Part shown: positions 23,386 to 36,701 of the stretch, in pieces
How the letters are laid out: each line of letters opens with the position of its first letter
Position numbering within the stretch: position 1 is the stretch's first letter
Source of the DNA: Stropharia rugosoannulata
Lineage: Eukaryota > Basidiomycota > Agaricomycetes > Agaricales > Strophariaceae
DNA: 64,000 bases
Direction: 5' to 3'
Assembly (NCBI GenBank): GCA_028532985.1
Contig: JANCIK010000001.1
Location: forward strand, 2,418,001 to 2,482,000
Notes under the pieces: generated by a model
What the model was told of the DNA's origin: nothing
Seen by the model: only the letters and a program-made list of their open reading frames with translations
The model's database searches: none
Made by a program: the position numbers and the translations under genes

Positions 23386-24129
23386 TGATCATCCCGGCCT
23401 ACATAATATTAGCAGTCTGATTATGGTCGTGGCTATGTCGGCCTGATTAGCCTGACTGATCAGGGTATGATCAAGCTTACATAATCACCTATGGTGATCA
23501 GACAGTACTTCGACACGTCATATCCTATCAGTTTTATTCTCTTACTTGACACTTTATTGCTTATAGTTACTGATATTATAGTCCCTTCACTTATTTGTAT
23601 TAATACTTGGATGTTGATTTAAAAATTAGATAGGAAAATAAATTTATATTTCACTAATTAAACACTACTGTAATACATTGTCTGTACATTGCAGAGACTA
23701 AAGCAATTACTATACTACATGATTTCACTAATAATACTACAATTTAACTACTAAACATTCTTTCGACACTCGACTCAGTAAAGGAACAGTGGGGGGGCTC
23801 AGAATGCAAGAGGCGATACAAGTCAGCCCCTTTATACATTTTCCATATGCCACACCCTAAAGAATGTCTCGTGATATTTAATAGGTTGGCTGACTGGGTC
23901 GTCAATTCAGACTGGGCTATAAATAGTCACCTTTAATCTCCGCTAAGTAGTAAGGAGAGTAAGGTGTACAAAGTGCTATGTGTGGTGGGCTCAGAGAATC
24001 AGAGGTTACAACTTACCAGCCTCCTTCGGAAGGTACACATGCCTACAAGTCCTAATAAGGAAGTACGACTAAACTTCATTTAATTGTAGATGTGAAGTAA
24101 ATTAACATATGTGCATCAGATCCGTAAGT

Positions 24130-26547
24130 TCATTTGCCACCACGCCCACGAGTCGACTTTACGTTTGCACCACGCCGTGCAGACCTAAGTCTCATGGCAG
24201 GTGCATCAATGGTAGGCTGTACAGCTAAGGTGGAGGCGGCGGCGCTGATGGAAGTTCATTTGTCGAGATGCGGCCATCAGTCAAAGAATTTGTCAGGTTG
24301 ACAGCCTGAGATCTAGTTTGATTGCGACCCGACGATTTGGCAGGCAGACTGCTAGGTAATGTGCGAGACTCTATGGAGTCGGAGCTGTTACCCAAGTGCT
24401 TGTCCTTGGCCTGTGGTGGTATAGAGACCTGTTCAGGTATGTTACCGCTATTATCAGTGATGATTGAATCAATAATTGATGGGGATTCCATCAATGCTGC
24501 TATATTTAGGTCTGCGGCTGTGTGAGTCGGGGTGACCGATGGCTGCTCCTCAGAGCTCGGTGGATCTAGAGATTATTAGTATGTTATATGTCCTGTTAAT
24601 AAAGAATTGTGAATACCATTAGAAGGCCCAGTATTAACTGTTATGGCTGTGGTAATATAATCAGGGGCTGTTGCGGTCGAAGGGGAATCCAATAATGCAG
24701 GATCTGACAAGTACATGTCATCTGTACTGTCATTTTCGCTGATGGGCAACATCTTGACAAGGGCTCCCACAGTGTTCTCAGTGCCCTCTGTAGTGCCGTT
24801 TAATGTGATTTGACTTAATATAATAAGGCAAATGTACTACATACCTTCCATTTGCAAGCTAAGCATGCGCATCTTGGACTCAATAGAGGCAGAAGCGGTG
24901 AGAATTTGAGTGGTTGAAAGTGACTCCTGGCTGGATCCGCTGAGATTGACAGTTCCGAGCCCGATGCATGAGGATCAAGGTTCCCCTTGATGGTGTTGTG
25001 GCTTAAAAATACCTCAGTATTCCAAGTGTGCAAAAGATTCTTTACCCAGACTGGATTATGTACAGTCGCTTCAATGAGGTACTGCTTGTAGTAGTGATAG
25101 TCCTGTGCATAAGTAATGCCTGTTTGTGGTCCGATGCCTGTGATTGTGTCAAAGACTTTGTCGATCGAAAGAACATAGCGCCCCTGATTCAAATCTTTAG
25201 TCATCAGAACTAAAAATGTTATCTATGACGACAGTGTACTTGCCACGGTTGAAACCCATGCAACAAATCCAAATGTTGTTGCAGGCACTACATCATTGCG
25301 CAAGTACATGCTGGCCTTTCTCGAAACAGCACTTTGTGTACTGAATGTTGCTCCTTTACCAAAGACTACAGTGCGAGCAAGCTAATATCATAGATAATGT
25401 GCATGTGCAATCATTTTAATCAGTGTGTAATACGTGTATAATATTTGTATACTTACCATGAACAGTTCATCTCGGAGAAAGTATCCGCTTATGTTAGTTG
25501 TATCACCATTTTTGCATAGAAGCGGTGGGAAGCGTGCATAACCACCCGAGCTGTCTTCACCCTCGGCGCCATGTCCAAGAAGTTCCATGATCTCGGGAAC
25601 GGTGCTTCGCAAGAATGACTTATCTTTGAAATATTTTCCTGCATGGAGAAGATTCCAGCTGCGGATTCACGTAGCCTTGTTATTGTAGAAGAGCGACTAG
25701 CAGATGATGCAGAAGAAAACTAATTTACTCACAGCAGTATCAGTATAATTGTTCAAAGCCTTCGAAGTTTAATAGAAAATTATGCTTACTATTTTGAAGT
25801 AGTCAGACTGGTATCCAGGATCAGACGGCATGGCCATGATGTTATAGTAAGCTGTGTTGATGGCCTCGCAGAATTCAGCAGCATATCCTGCACGGATGTT
25901 CTCTGCAGAAGTGTAGCGAATTGGATTACTGGAGAGAAACGATGGGCAGGGAGTGGTAGCAATTAATGGGTCAATGTACAAATTGCAGAACAAGCCATAA
26001 TGATTTCCAAGTTTCTCAGCATTCTTCTGAATTGCTTTAGGAGTAGTCGTAGATGTAATCTCGAATGTATTGAGCCCTTCTTTAGCATCAGCAGAAACCT
26101 TGTTCTCGAGAGAGTCAATGCGAAGTTGCAACTCGGAAATATGACGCTTGAGATCCTTGTTCTCCGTTTGAGCGGTGCGCATATCGCGAAACGTCTGCAT
26201 ATATATCTTGAAGAATTAGGACACAGAAATCATATTTAGAGTATAGTTGGCGCTATTATAGTTAAGGGACGTACCCCATAAAGTCGAGATATGTCATGAA
26301 GATTGGTTGGCATTTCAAATGGAACAGGTTCACCATTTTCTCCGGTTCTGTGTATGTATGGCTGAGCAGCAGGTGAGTTTGATTGTCCGGATAGAGATGG
26401 TGAGGTTGATATATGATCAGCAAGCAAGGTGTCCGTAGAGCTGGCCGACAAAGAGGACTGAGAAGACTGAGAAGACTGAGAGCTCCCAGAAATGTTCAAA
26501 GGGTACTGTGCATAGCTTCGAGATAATGGTGTCAAGCGGCGAGACAT
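24130..26547 (-). CDS. Plavaka-1 passenger protein with Ser-rich N-terminus and coiled coil
   Basis: Several exons: about 26547-26275; 26195-25790 (coiled coil TENKDLKRHISELQLRIDSLENKV, then a globular part); about 25640-25455 (YFKDKSFLR...GYFLRDELF); about 25382-25245; 25200-24845 (YAQDYHYYKQYLIEA...LLHTWNTEVF); about 24795-24600; 24565 onwards. The pattern (LLRD...FG...DY-x-YK...W-N-x-EVF) resembles, from memory, an uncharacterised protein family frequent in mushroom genomes and often near transposons. The C-terminus may be at 24225 or, with a frame change in a GCC run, a basic RRGANVKSTRGRGGK tail ending at 24130. Function unknown. Confidence 0.5.
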
Positions 26548-27337
26548 AGTTTCAGAGTAATAGAAAACAAAGTGTAGGTCTCAGAATTTTGGCGTAAAAA
26601 AGATCCCCTGGAGTCAAGTACGACAGATTGTTGAGGTTTATACCAGCTGCTGAGCTTGTGAATGAGAAATTTGACTATAATTAACTCTCTCAACTGTCGG
26701 GACATTTTTACTATCTATGGTTAATTAAAACTATTCTAAAATCTCTGTGAACCATCAGGTGCAATTGACATCTATTGCTATCAAGCAAAGGCATGGGTAC
26801 AGTACACATGACATTGCATCCAGAGAAGCAATTAAACCAAATGGCACATGGATCAATTTATTTCTACTTATATATTCTTGGATACCGTGTGAGAACGATG
26901 AGCAGTCACTGCCTCAGTGGACTCAACTAATTCTACTCATAGCACGCTCCAACGGGACCAGTATTATTAGAAAACTTGTAGATATGATGGTATACATATA
27001 CAGATGACATCTATATGTGTGTAAAGAGGACCCCTCATCGATAACATAATTAAAAAGCCCAAGTATGCTGCATAGCCGTAGAAATATTGCGCATCAGAGA
27101 CTGCTGGGTAAACTCTCACGCCTATATGTGGGGCCAAATCACGCTTGAACTTTGCACTAGAATCAATTACAATCTAGTTGGTATAATACCTTGGGCATAA
27201 GCAGCATACTCCGAAGGTGATACAAACTCCAAAATCCTGCCTAATTCTACTCCTAGTGCACTGTAGCTGTGAGAATTCCCAAGACAACGTAAAAATAATA
27301 GCATTCAAAGCCTTGTGTAATGTTCATAGTTTGTAAA

Positions 27338-30300
27338 CTACATTGGTATGTTTGTAGGTAGGCTCATTGACTTCAATCGCATCCACATATCTTCATCCAC
27401 AAAAGGAACAACCAAATGTTCACCACCAGGTGAAGATGGATCTTCAACTAGTAAAGCACCACGGATAATGCTATTGGTATCAATAAACACACTTGATGCC
27501 CGAGGCCGTGGACATACACGGTGGAGTCGTAGATCTCTGTCACGGTGGTGATGCATTTGCAAGAGAGGGCGATCATATGGCAGAACAAGTGCCATAAAAT
27601 GTTTGATGTCCTTGTATGTAATCTGGAGTATAAATAGAACCTGGACAAAAACAGAGCTTGATTCATCGATTTTCACAAGGGCAAAGTCGTATCGTGGCCT
27701 GTTATGAAACTTTGGATTTGCTCTGATTATGTTGGAGTTAATGCGCCAGTCAACAACTGACGTGAACATAGCTTTAATGTTCTGATAAGGTGTGATCTAA
27801 AAACATTACATTGATGCTGGTCAATAGAACTAGCAAATCATGCGTAGCAGACTTGCATACCATATCAGAATCATGCAAGGTGATTCGTGGTGTGTTGAGT
27901 TTTTGTTCAAGTGACCTGCCTAATTTTCGTCGTAGATTAGTAAAGGCAGAATCATCCGAATGGCCATGTGCAAGTTGCTCCAGTGTACATGGTGAAAGAT
28001 GTGAACCATGAAGCACACGAGGTGTCTCTATATCACCACCTGAGTTACCTGCATCCTGATTGTTGTTTCGATCCACAATCTCTGCTTTATTCTCCCTCGC
28101 AATTTCTGCTGCAGCATCAAAAAGGGTAATATCTGTTCGTATTAATGTTGCAATGACATCCTTTTCTTGGACTGCAAGAACCTATCAGATTGTATGAGAT
28201 ATTAGCGTCAAAAATACATGCTATTATACACTACCTGTTTTGCAACATTCTTGAAGTTGGTATGTCGTTGATAGTATTTTTTCAAAGGTCCATTGGCCTT
28301 CTCACTTGGTTTGGTATTGTAATTCCGAGTTGCTCCTTTCTCAATTATGTCTTGGAACATATGCTGGTGAGTATGAAGCTTGGGAAAGTTCCATTTCTTT
28401 TTTTTATTTGATGTGCCCTTCAGATACTTCTAAAACATAATCACAATTTATTAGCTATCTGTATTCACGTTATATAAATTAGAAAAGGTGCAGCTCACTT
28501 TAAGTGCACTTTCAAATGTGAGAAGTTCGGCTTCCCCAGCAGCAATAGTTGATGTTGTATGGACTGTCAATCCTGCATACATGTCAAGCTCAAGGTAGCT
28601 GCGTATAACTCTTAATAGGTTGTATCCCTCTCGTGAGTATTCATGGCCACTTCGAGGATCATCTTCGGCATAGTGTGTGACCGAGTTGGACTGGAATGCG
28701 TCTAGTGATGCAAAGATAATAACCTGATAGAGTGCCACAATAATATTTTGAGTAAACGAAAGTCTTGCAAGCTAATACAAGACATAATTTACATACCTTG
28801 GAAAGGTCCTCAAACTTTGTTCCATCGGCAAACTCTCCAGTTGCAGCAAGTGATTTAAAATGATTCAAATCACTCCATGGCGGAATTTTGCCTAAGCTTT
28901 AATGTAGAATTAATTATATTATGAGCATTCTCTGATTTTAAAATTAATTAGGACAGCTCACGCTTTATCAATTTTCTCTGCAAGCACACGCCCTGATGCC
29001 TCTTTCAAAATACGCTTGACTTCTTCAAGAAGATGGTCCTCAAACAATCCTCCGTGGTATGCATGCAGGCGATCCCAACAGGATAGTTGATATACATCAG
29101 CATCCTTCAAGCTCCAAAATACATTCTGCCACAATGCAATTAATAATTAAAGTTCACAGGAACATTATTAGTCTGATTAATGAATTTGACATGTAGAATA
29201 GCGTGGCTAACCTTAACATCCCGAAGGCCATGGGCCTTTAATAATTTCTCAGCTTCTGTTTTGCTCAGGTCTTGAGCCTCGTTCCAGATCTTTTCCATTG
29301 AGCTCGAGGTTCGTGGTATCCACCGCTTAGACAAGTTTATGATTTCGTCTTTTGGAACAAGGCATCTTGGGCACGGGAAATGGCTCTTGCCTCCACGGAT
29401 TAGAGTAATCATGGATCTTTAAGAGAACAAAAGAAGTAGAATTAGAATTATGTCTGTTACTACAAACATTCATTTAGTAATATGTGATACATACTGCTCT
29501 TCATAGTCGGCTGATAACATTAACAAACGTGGGAAGATTTGACGCTCGACATTGTCGCCACATTTGACAGATGCCCCAAAGGATGCATATGCTTCGATAG
29601 ATTTGATTATTTCATGGAATGCCTTGTGCCAGATAACACGTTTCAAATTTACAAAATCCTTTTTAGCACTGTCTCGTGCTGTTTCCTCAGGCTAAATGGA
29701 GATTTAAATAATGAGTGATTAATAATAACTGAGAAGTGTCGTCAAACATACAATGGGTAACCAGCCAACCAAACGACCACCACCAGATGTTGTACTATTC
29801 CGAATGGATATGGGTAGGTTTGCACACCGTGCAAGAACTGGATAACCCTTCTCTGTGCCAAATGATGATAGCCTAGTCTTGTCTGCATACATGATTATAA
29901 AGAAAGGTGATGCAGTTGGAGGCATACCACTCTAATAAAAATTTAGCTTGTGTTAGCTTGTCTTAGATCATACATATTAGAAGAGAGATTTTACCTGCAG
30001 GGACCACCATAAATCTGCAGTCCAAGGTTCATCAAGAAAACGCTCAAACTCTTGGCCATTAAACTTGTAAAGCCTTTCTGCAGTCCAGTGAAACTCGTGT
30101 ATGAGAGCTTTGTCAGTAAGCAGCTCGATACACCAGTCCCATAATGGCCTGTACCACACATCATATACAAGTTCTTCTCCCTTGTAAATTACTGGAAAGG
30201 ATTGTTTCACAAACTAGTGGATAAAGAATATGTGTTAGGGTATTGTTGATTAAATAGAATTATAATAAATAGACATGATTAGCTCACCCCAACTGTGCGT

Positions 30301-31355
30301 GTTCTACGTGCATGATCCCAAAGTGTGTCGAGGTGTGCTTGGTTTCGGATAGTAACAGACTCTGCATGTGCCTCGATAATTGTTTGTTTAATGCTGTTGA
30401 CTATTGACAAAATAACACCTGTTTGCTGTCCATTCATATGGCAGTCGAGGATGAGTTCAGCAAGATCAAAATCAAGTCGGGTTGAGAATGGGTGCCATGG
30501 ACGGTTCTTGTAAGTCTCTGCATTAGACTGCAAGTCTTTATTACCTGGAATGTAAGCTGATTCAAGAGCTACTGAGCGTAGGTATTCATCCGTAGGGTCA
30601 ATGTCACTTGTGTTGCAGTAATCATTAAATGAATATGTTACTGGTCCTTCATTTGAAGAGGGGTGGTATTCAATCCGGATATCGTTCAGGGATGCCATTG
30701 TTGTCAGAGAACGTTCACCCGCATAGCCTAGAGTCGCACTAATGCTTTGCTGCTCCAATGATCTATAGTTGGCAGTAGGAAGAGCCTCTGAGTCCACGGA
30801 TTCATCATCAGAATCAGTATTAGAATTGCCATTAGCAGGATCTGAATCGTCATGGGCATCGTCAATGTTACTCTGTACATCCTCATCCATTATTTCAGAG
30901 ATTTGTGCTGTTTGTTGTCCTGTAGGTTTATAAACCAATATGTACAATTGACATGTAGATATAGAAGTTAAATAGTAGTTACACACCAGAAATGTCCAGA
31001 CCATCATACTGGTTCTGAAGTAGTTGTGTGCCAAGAAGTAGAGACTGTCCTTGACCAATTGTGTTCTCAAGATGATTGGTATTGAGTAGCTGAGCTTGAC
31101 GCTCCACAGCCTGGGATAACATTGATGCTCGGCCTTCAAGGGCATCTATTTAGATAGAGATAATCAAGTGTGTGAAACCCAAATATGCGCACCAGCTTGA
31201 AGCTCTTCAAAGTTTGAGTGGTCTCTGGCATCATTATGCACTGGCTGTGGACGTTGTTGACAGTATCGGCGCTCGTGTGATGCAACTCCACGGGCATTGA
31301 AAGATTCACCACAGTACTGACAATTAGCAAAGGCTGCTTTAAGTCGAGATGTCAT
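27338..31355 (-). CDS. Plavaka-1 transposase
   Basis: About a dozen exons. ATG at 31355 was chosen because it opens a C2H2/C2HC-type finger (C-x2-C-x12-H-x4-C, 31322-31260), the usual N-terminus of Plavaka transposases. Then: acidic linker; WTADLWWSLQ and SPFFIIMYADKTRLS...GYPVLARCANLP (about 30030-29760); ERQIFPRLLMLSADYEEQ; the diagnostic SHFPCPRCLVPK (about 29380-29345); helical blocks; FPKLHTHQHMFQDI (about 28400); and a C-terminal RANPKFHNRPRYDFALV block. The stop is at 27338-27340. These blocks match Plavaka (CACTA/EnSpm-like) transposases of basidiomycetes as I remember them. I see no obvious frameshift, so it may be functional; exact splice sites need transcripts. Confidence 0.75.
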
Positions 31356-32166
31356 GGCAAGCTGATGCAGCTGGTATATCAGGTTTAAGGATATTATATA
31401 TGTTTTTGGGCCTTGCCTATCAATCACAGTAGCACTGATATGGTAGTTGTACTCTATTACATTACTACTATAGTGCCTCTCATTATATTCTTAGCTTATC
31501 CCCTATGTCCATAGCCCACATTGTACTGTTTTGTGCAAGTCAGTTTCCCACAATAAGTCAGTTTCCCACCGTAAGTCAGTGTCCCACGGTCTAGTAAGCA
31601 ATGTGTCGCTATGACATTGGCCTTTTAATGAAGCCTCCTTTAGATTATCATTGGGTCTAGTATCAATACAAACATAAATCACAGCCTCCTCCTGATACCA
31701 AACGGTATGTAGAAACTATTATAAAGTTTCTTTACCAAATAGCTTTAAGACTAGTGGCTGCTGTTGCAAGACTATCTGATGGATCTACCTTGGTCTGTTT
31801 CTACAGCCTTACTAACACGAACATTTGCATATCTGGAATGGTAGAAACAAGATGTGATGCCTATTGGAATTCATGAGCGCTGGGCGGTGATGGGCATGAC
31901 AAGCTTTACGGAATAGGATTTCCAATATGGACTATTGTTGATGATGCCACTAGTAAGTGGCTTGACAGATAGGTTCTTCCAAGCAGGTCTCTGCGTATCG
32001 CTACAGATGCTATATGGCAACGTACTTGTTTACTGTTGATACTATACTTGTAACCTTCTTTGACTTCGTGATACAATAATTGATCCGGATGCTGGAGTAG
32101 AGCAAGTTGTGACACAATCAGATAAGGCAAAGATCTCATATATTACAATTTCTTAGATTTCTTCTA

Positions 32167-34813
32167 CTACCTCCTACATTTTCTTCTTGTACAATCTTTG
32201 GGCCTTGCATATGCTCCTTGTTCTTTGCGCTGCCTTTTACCCAGTAAGACTTCTGTTGCTTCCTGAACCATTGCTTTATCAGCAGATATATGACTTGTTT
32301 TTCTCTTGCGAGGCGGTTGAGACGGTCCGGCAGTAGGACTGCTTGGTTCAGATTCATAAAGGTTTGAAGTCAATGCAGAAGATGGTGAGACGTTCCTTGA
32401 TGAGTATGAAAGCCTTTCAATAGGGTTAAGTAATGACTGCAAGTCGTCGTCTTGGTTGTCAGAAATCTCAGAAATTGCAGAGGAATACTGATTTTCATCT
32501 TGACTGCTGGACGCATCAATAGCTTCTGAGGAGTACTGATCTTCAGACTGAATTACTGAAGAAGATGACAATAGGTGGGGAAATTGAGGTGTTTCCTCAT
32601 GAGGGTATTCTGGGCCATATTGCCAATATAACTCTGGTTTTTGTTCGGACTCTAGCTTGTCCTCTGTTTCTTCTGTCCTATTGTCCTTGGTTTCTGCATC
32701 ATTGACAGCTGCACTATGGTCGCTTTCTTCTTCTGTGGTAGGCTGATCATCGGATACTGGCCTATTCTCGTCCAGCACAGATTTCTTCTTCGGTGACAAA
32801 TATCCATACTGTATAGGCTTTGTGGAAGACATGGGCTGTGCAAGTATTTCGTCTCGAGTAGCACGTATAGCAGAAACACTAAAAAATATGGAATCAAAAT
32901 ATGGATTGAAAAAGAAATAGGAGTGTACCGTTTTTTACTGTGTGTTGTCTTCACAACTAAACCATGGCCGCAATATTCCAATGGCCCTACTGCAACACCA
33001 TTCTTGGCTTTAATCATGTTTAAGAAAAACATTGATGATCTTTGAGCTTCTGCTACGGGCTCAAGACCTTTAGGCTGTGCGGCACCTTTATATGCAAATG
33101 AGTTCGCAGAAAAAGGAGGAGATATTGACCAGATTTGTTTTGAGCTAATCCGGGAAGTTTTTGTTGTCCATTTCTTTCGGGTTTTGGATTCTGTTGTTGA
33201 AAAAGATCCACATACTGGCTGAGGTGCGTTGAGACACCTATCCAGCCTAGTTTAACATGAGCATTATGTTAAGATAACACCAAATGTAAATTTAAGAACA
33301 TACCCATCCTACGATACAATGCTGTTATTGGATCATCTCTAGTCGGCATAGATTGACCGAAGCCCTTCCACTGCTCTTCTCCAAAGATTAAGTGTCCAAG
33401 ATTCAACTCTTTCAGAGAAGTATTCAGTGCATTTTCAATTAAATCAGGATCGAAAATGTCAAACAAGCCATTTCCTTTGTCATTCCGATACCACGGCTGA
33501 CCATTGTTCTCCAAATTATTTAAGACACTCTGGACTCAATATTAGTGTATGTACATTATGAACAATAGAGGCCAACATACATTATAGGTGTCTGCTAGCG
33601 CATACATGCGATGAGATAATGCAGAGTACTCTCTTGCATATACATGTAGCCAGCTATTGTATTCCTTTCTTTGCCTATTTGTAGGAGCAATAATGCCCCC
33701 CTGCGATGTCTTGGACAAAAGGTTTCTATATGTAATTAGTTATTTACATACATGATTTTAAGGATAAGTTGCATACGGTAATTTAGTGTGCGACTTGTAT
33801 GCAAATTCCCAGAAGGCCTCACATAACCGGGCCACTCGAGAAGGACAATTGAATATTTCCGACTCAGTAAGATATGGAGACAGTCCTAGTCACTGGTTAG
33901 ATTATAAGAGACTGTTAAACATTATTACAATACATACCTGCATCAAAGAATATTTCATTGATTGTGTAAACTCCAACTCCTCCAAATACCTCATTTGCTC
34001 CTCTGATAACAGTACATGCATAGGATAATCTTCTAGAATCGGCCAAGTCAAGCCTGGATTCAATCCAATTGGCAACAACTTGAAGAAAGTCCTTGAAATT
34101 GTATACATCTGCTGGCGGTAATTTGAGCCCTGACTTTAGCGTTGCCCATTGCGGCTAAGACAGATACTGTAAGTAAATACTCATGATAAACATAATAAAG
34201 ATACTACAAACTTGAAACAAGTTATCAAGAGAAAGAAAGGCTATGACACTATTTGGAAACTCAAATGCTATAGCAATTCTGTACCTCGCCTTGCATTTGG
34301 AGTTATCTTGACAACATTATTCCAGGTGTCTTTATTGTACCATTGGACGGATGTATGAGTTAGGTAGGCCAACTGTAAAATGGTGGTTATTTTTACTAGC
34401 ATATAAAGATTTAATAAGCTTACTTGAAATACTTGAGAAGTAAAATCCAAGATAACAGATCTTGGAGTTGACCATAAACCTCTCCATACAAGTGTGTTAA
34501 CCTCCGGTGGATTTGGGTTGCTTTTTGTAAGAAGTAGAGCTGGAGGAAAAAGACTAGCCATATTATACTGGCTGCCTCGTTTAGCAGTAGAGGTATTTTC
34601 TAAAGGAGTGACTAAGCTGTTTTTGCTACGCTGTTTCCCAGTACTAGTTTTAGGCTTTGTTTCATCTGCCCACAATTGTTGAACCGAAAGATCATAGCCT
34701 TTATCTTTCATGTAGTTGAAGGCTGATTTCAAGTATAAATAATGAGCTAAGCACTCGGTATTCAGGCATGGTACTAGTATGATGTGAGGAAAGAAAGAAA
34801 GCATACTATTCAC
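32167..34813 (-). CDS. Plavaka-1 unknown protein upstream of the transposase
   Basis: Multi-exon gene; start unsure (ATG candidates about 34805-34715). Parts that read as one protein: TPLENTSTAKRGSQYN...PEVNTLVWRGLWSTPRSVILDF; QWATLKSGLKLPPADVYNF (about 34140); FNCPSRVARLCEAFWEFA (about 33850); NRQRKEYNSWLHVYAREYSALSHRMYAL (about 33690-33600); WYRNDKGNGLFDIFDPDLIENALN (about 33500-33320); RKKWTTKTSRIS...FFLNMIKAKNGVAVGPLEYCGHGLVV (about 33190-32940); then a long acidic, Ser-rich tail with RKRKTSHIS. No domain recognised and no HxD...H oxygenase motif found. Perhaps a second transposition protein, as in CACTA elements, which often code two. Confidence 0.5.
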
Positions 34814-34993
34814 TGAAGCCAGTGATATGAAAGCGGAGTAAAGATAGACATCAGATAATACAACATGACATGAGACTTATCAAGTCAGTACGCGTGAAGT
34901 TATTGATTTAAATAGTAGGAAAGCAGGGTTCTCTATTCAACTTGAGAATAATGTACATATACTACTTAGAATAAACTATAGCACTTCTCTCAT

Positions 34994-35252
34994 AATACTG
35001 GTCCCTAACAAGTGAGCTACAACATGAATGAGGTTGGGATGAGTGCTATTCAGCTGCATCAAAGTTACTTTCACACGGACTGCCAATGGACTTCACATCA
35101 TAGTCACAGAATCATTTGTAAGTTTGAAGGACTAGATATGGAGGGGTCCTCTATTAAACTACATAGGGATATATATCTAATGTACACTAGCTGGTATGTA
35201 AAGTATCTTGTAATACCGGTCCTTACCTGGTGAGCTACAACATGAATGAGGT
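34994..35252. repeat. Pair of 41-bp imperfect direct repeats near the right end of Plavaka-1
   Basis: 34994-35034 and 35212-35252 share AATAC(T/C)GGTCC, then GTGAGCTACAACATGAATGAGG. Spacing about 218 bp. Between 34850 and 35443 I see no gene. Confidence 0.7.
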
Positions 35253-36692
35253 GAGGTGAAGGTCAATGTGTGGGAATGTCCGACTTCAATTACGCCTATT
35301 TATATCCCTCGCTTAATGATTAGATCGACCTGGCATGATTATGCGAAATCTCAGCTAATCATGGCCTGGCACTAGTCTGATCAGCCGGAGGACTGGCCTG
35401 ATCAAGGGACTTGCCTGATCAGGCTAGTTTGAAGTTTCCGACAATGACACCAAGAGTTACGCTGAGCTGAAGAAGATGATCCTCAATGAATATCCTGAGG
35501 TGATCAGTATTCAGACGGGGTCCATCGCGCGCCTAAAGAAGCTGTGCAAGGAGAACCAGCGCATCTCGGAGGAAGACCTCCAGGTGTTGTTGGACTTCAA
35601 GCGGGCGTTCTTAGCGGAGGCAGCGAAGTTGACCAAGGCGCCTACCTTGCTGGCCAATCATACGCTGGTGACCTACTTCACCAACAGTCTCACAGCGGGG
35701 TTCAGGGAGAGGTTGTTTAACAAGCTGGATATCGACTACACTACGAGAACGTCGTTTGACAAGTACCTAAAGGAACGCAATATACCCTTTACGGCGCCAG
35801 CGGGGATTCAGGTGGAAGCGCAGACTGAGGACATGTATCCGCTGAAGCAGGTGGCGGAAATGGCAGAGCAGATGGCGCGCACCAAGAATCCTAGCACTTC
35901 GCTCAGCTTGACTCGAGACTCAGCGGACAGGCTCATGCCTGTGCCTGCTATCAAGACCGAGTCAGCGGAGGTGCATACGCTGCGCGGGGAAATTGAGGAC
36001 TTGAAGGGCTTTGTAGCGTCGTTTAAAGATACGTTGTCGCTGGTAGAAAAGACGGTGTCGAAGTCAAAGGAGACCAATAAAAAGGAGTTGGAAGATATTC
36101 TGCGCAATGTAATGTCGTCACGGGCAGCGCCTGTAGCTGCGCCAGTCCAGCCAGCGGTACCTATGATGCCAATGGGAGGACCAGGTTTCAGCGGAGCGCC
36201 GCCGCGTCCGTTTCAATACCAACAGCGACCTGAACCGAGGTGCTTCTATTGTAAACAGACGGGACACATCGTAGCGGAGTGTATTGTGAGACAACAGGAT
36301 CTGTCCGCTGGGAAGATAATCATCACGGAAGCTGGAAGGCTCCAACTCCCAGATGGATCGTCATTACCTTGGGATCCTTCGCGCGCTATCAAAGAACGTG
36401 TAGATGAGTGGCATAAGAAGAATGGGCCGCCAGCGCAGCAGACCTACATGGCGCCGGTACACCCAGCGTACATGGGGACTCCGCCGAGCATGGTGTACGC
36501 CCAGGTCTACCAACCAGCCAGCTCTCTCGATGAGACTTATGAGGAGCAAATTCGAACACTACAACAGGAGCTGGACAGTCGGAAGGCGTTCTTAAAAGAG
36601 CGCTCAGCGGTCAAGACGCCAGAGGAGGTGATAGAAGAACAGCGGCAGCTGATCGCGACCATGAAAGCGGAGCGGGATGCAGCGCTGAGCCA

Positions 36693-36699
36693 GGGTTTC
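36693..36699 (+). promoter_or_regulatory. -1 frameshift heptamer gag to pro, Gypsy-2
   Basis: GGGTTTC in the gag frame, one codon before the stop, same as in Gypsy-1. The surrounding 30 bases are nearly invariant although flanking codons vary. Confidence 0.65.
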
Positions 36700-36701
36700 G
36701 A

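Larger units (their letters stand above)
23208..35443 (-). mobile_element. Plavaka-1: CACTA-like DNA transposon nested in Gypsy-2 gag
   Basis: 12,236 bp with perfect 11-bp terminal inverted repeats TGTCGGAAACT / AGTTTCCGACA and a 2-bp AT duplication (23206-23207, 35444-35445) in the gag codons after NLPGY. Both ends have subterminal CTGATCA(T/G)GC-like sites, and the left end has a tandem 22-bp repeat. It carries three minus-strand genes: an unknown protein, a Plavaka-type transposase and a coiled-coil protein. It is AT-richer than the host Gypsy and lacks its motif. Confidence 0.9.

Noticed and set aside
24130..34813. TET/JBP oxygenase gene sometimes carried by fungal Plavaka or KDZ elements
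   Set aside because: I looked for HxD...H with flanking conserved residues in all three genes and found none.
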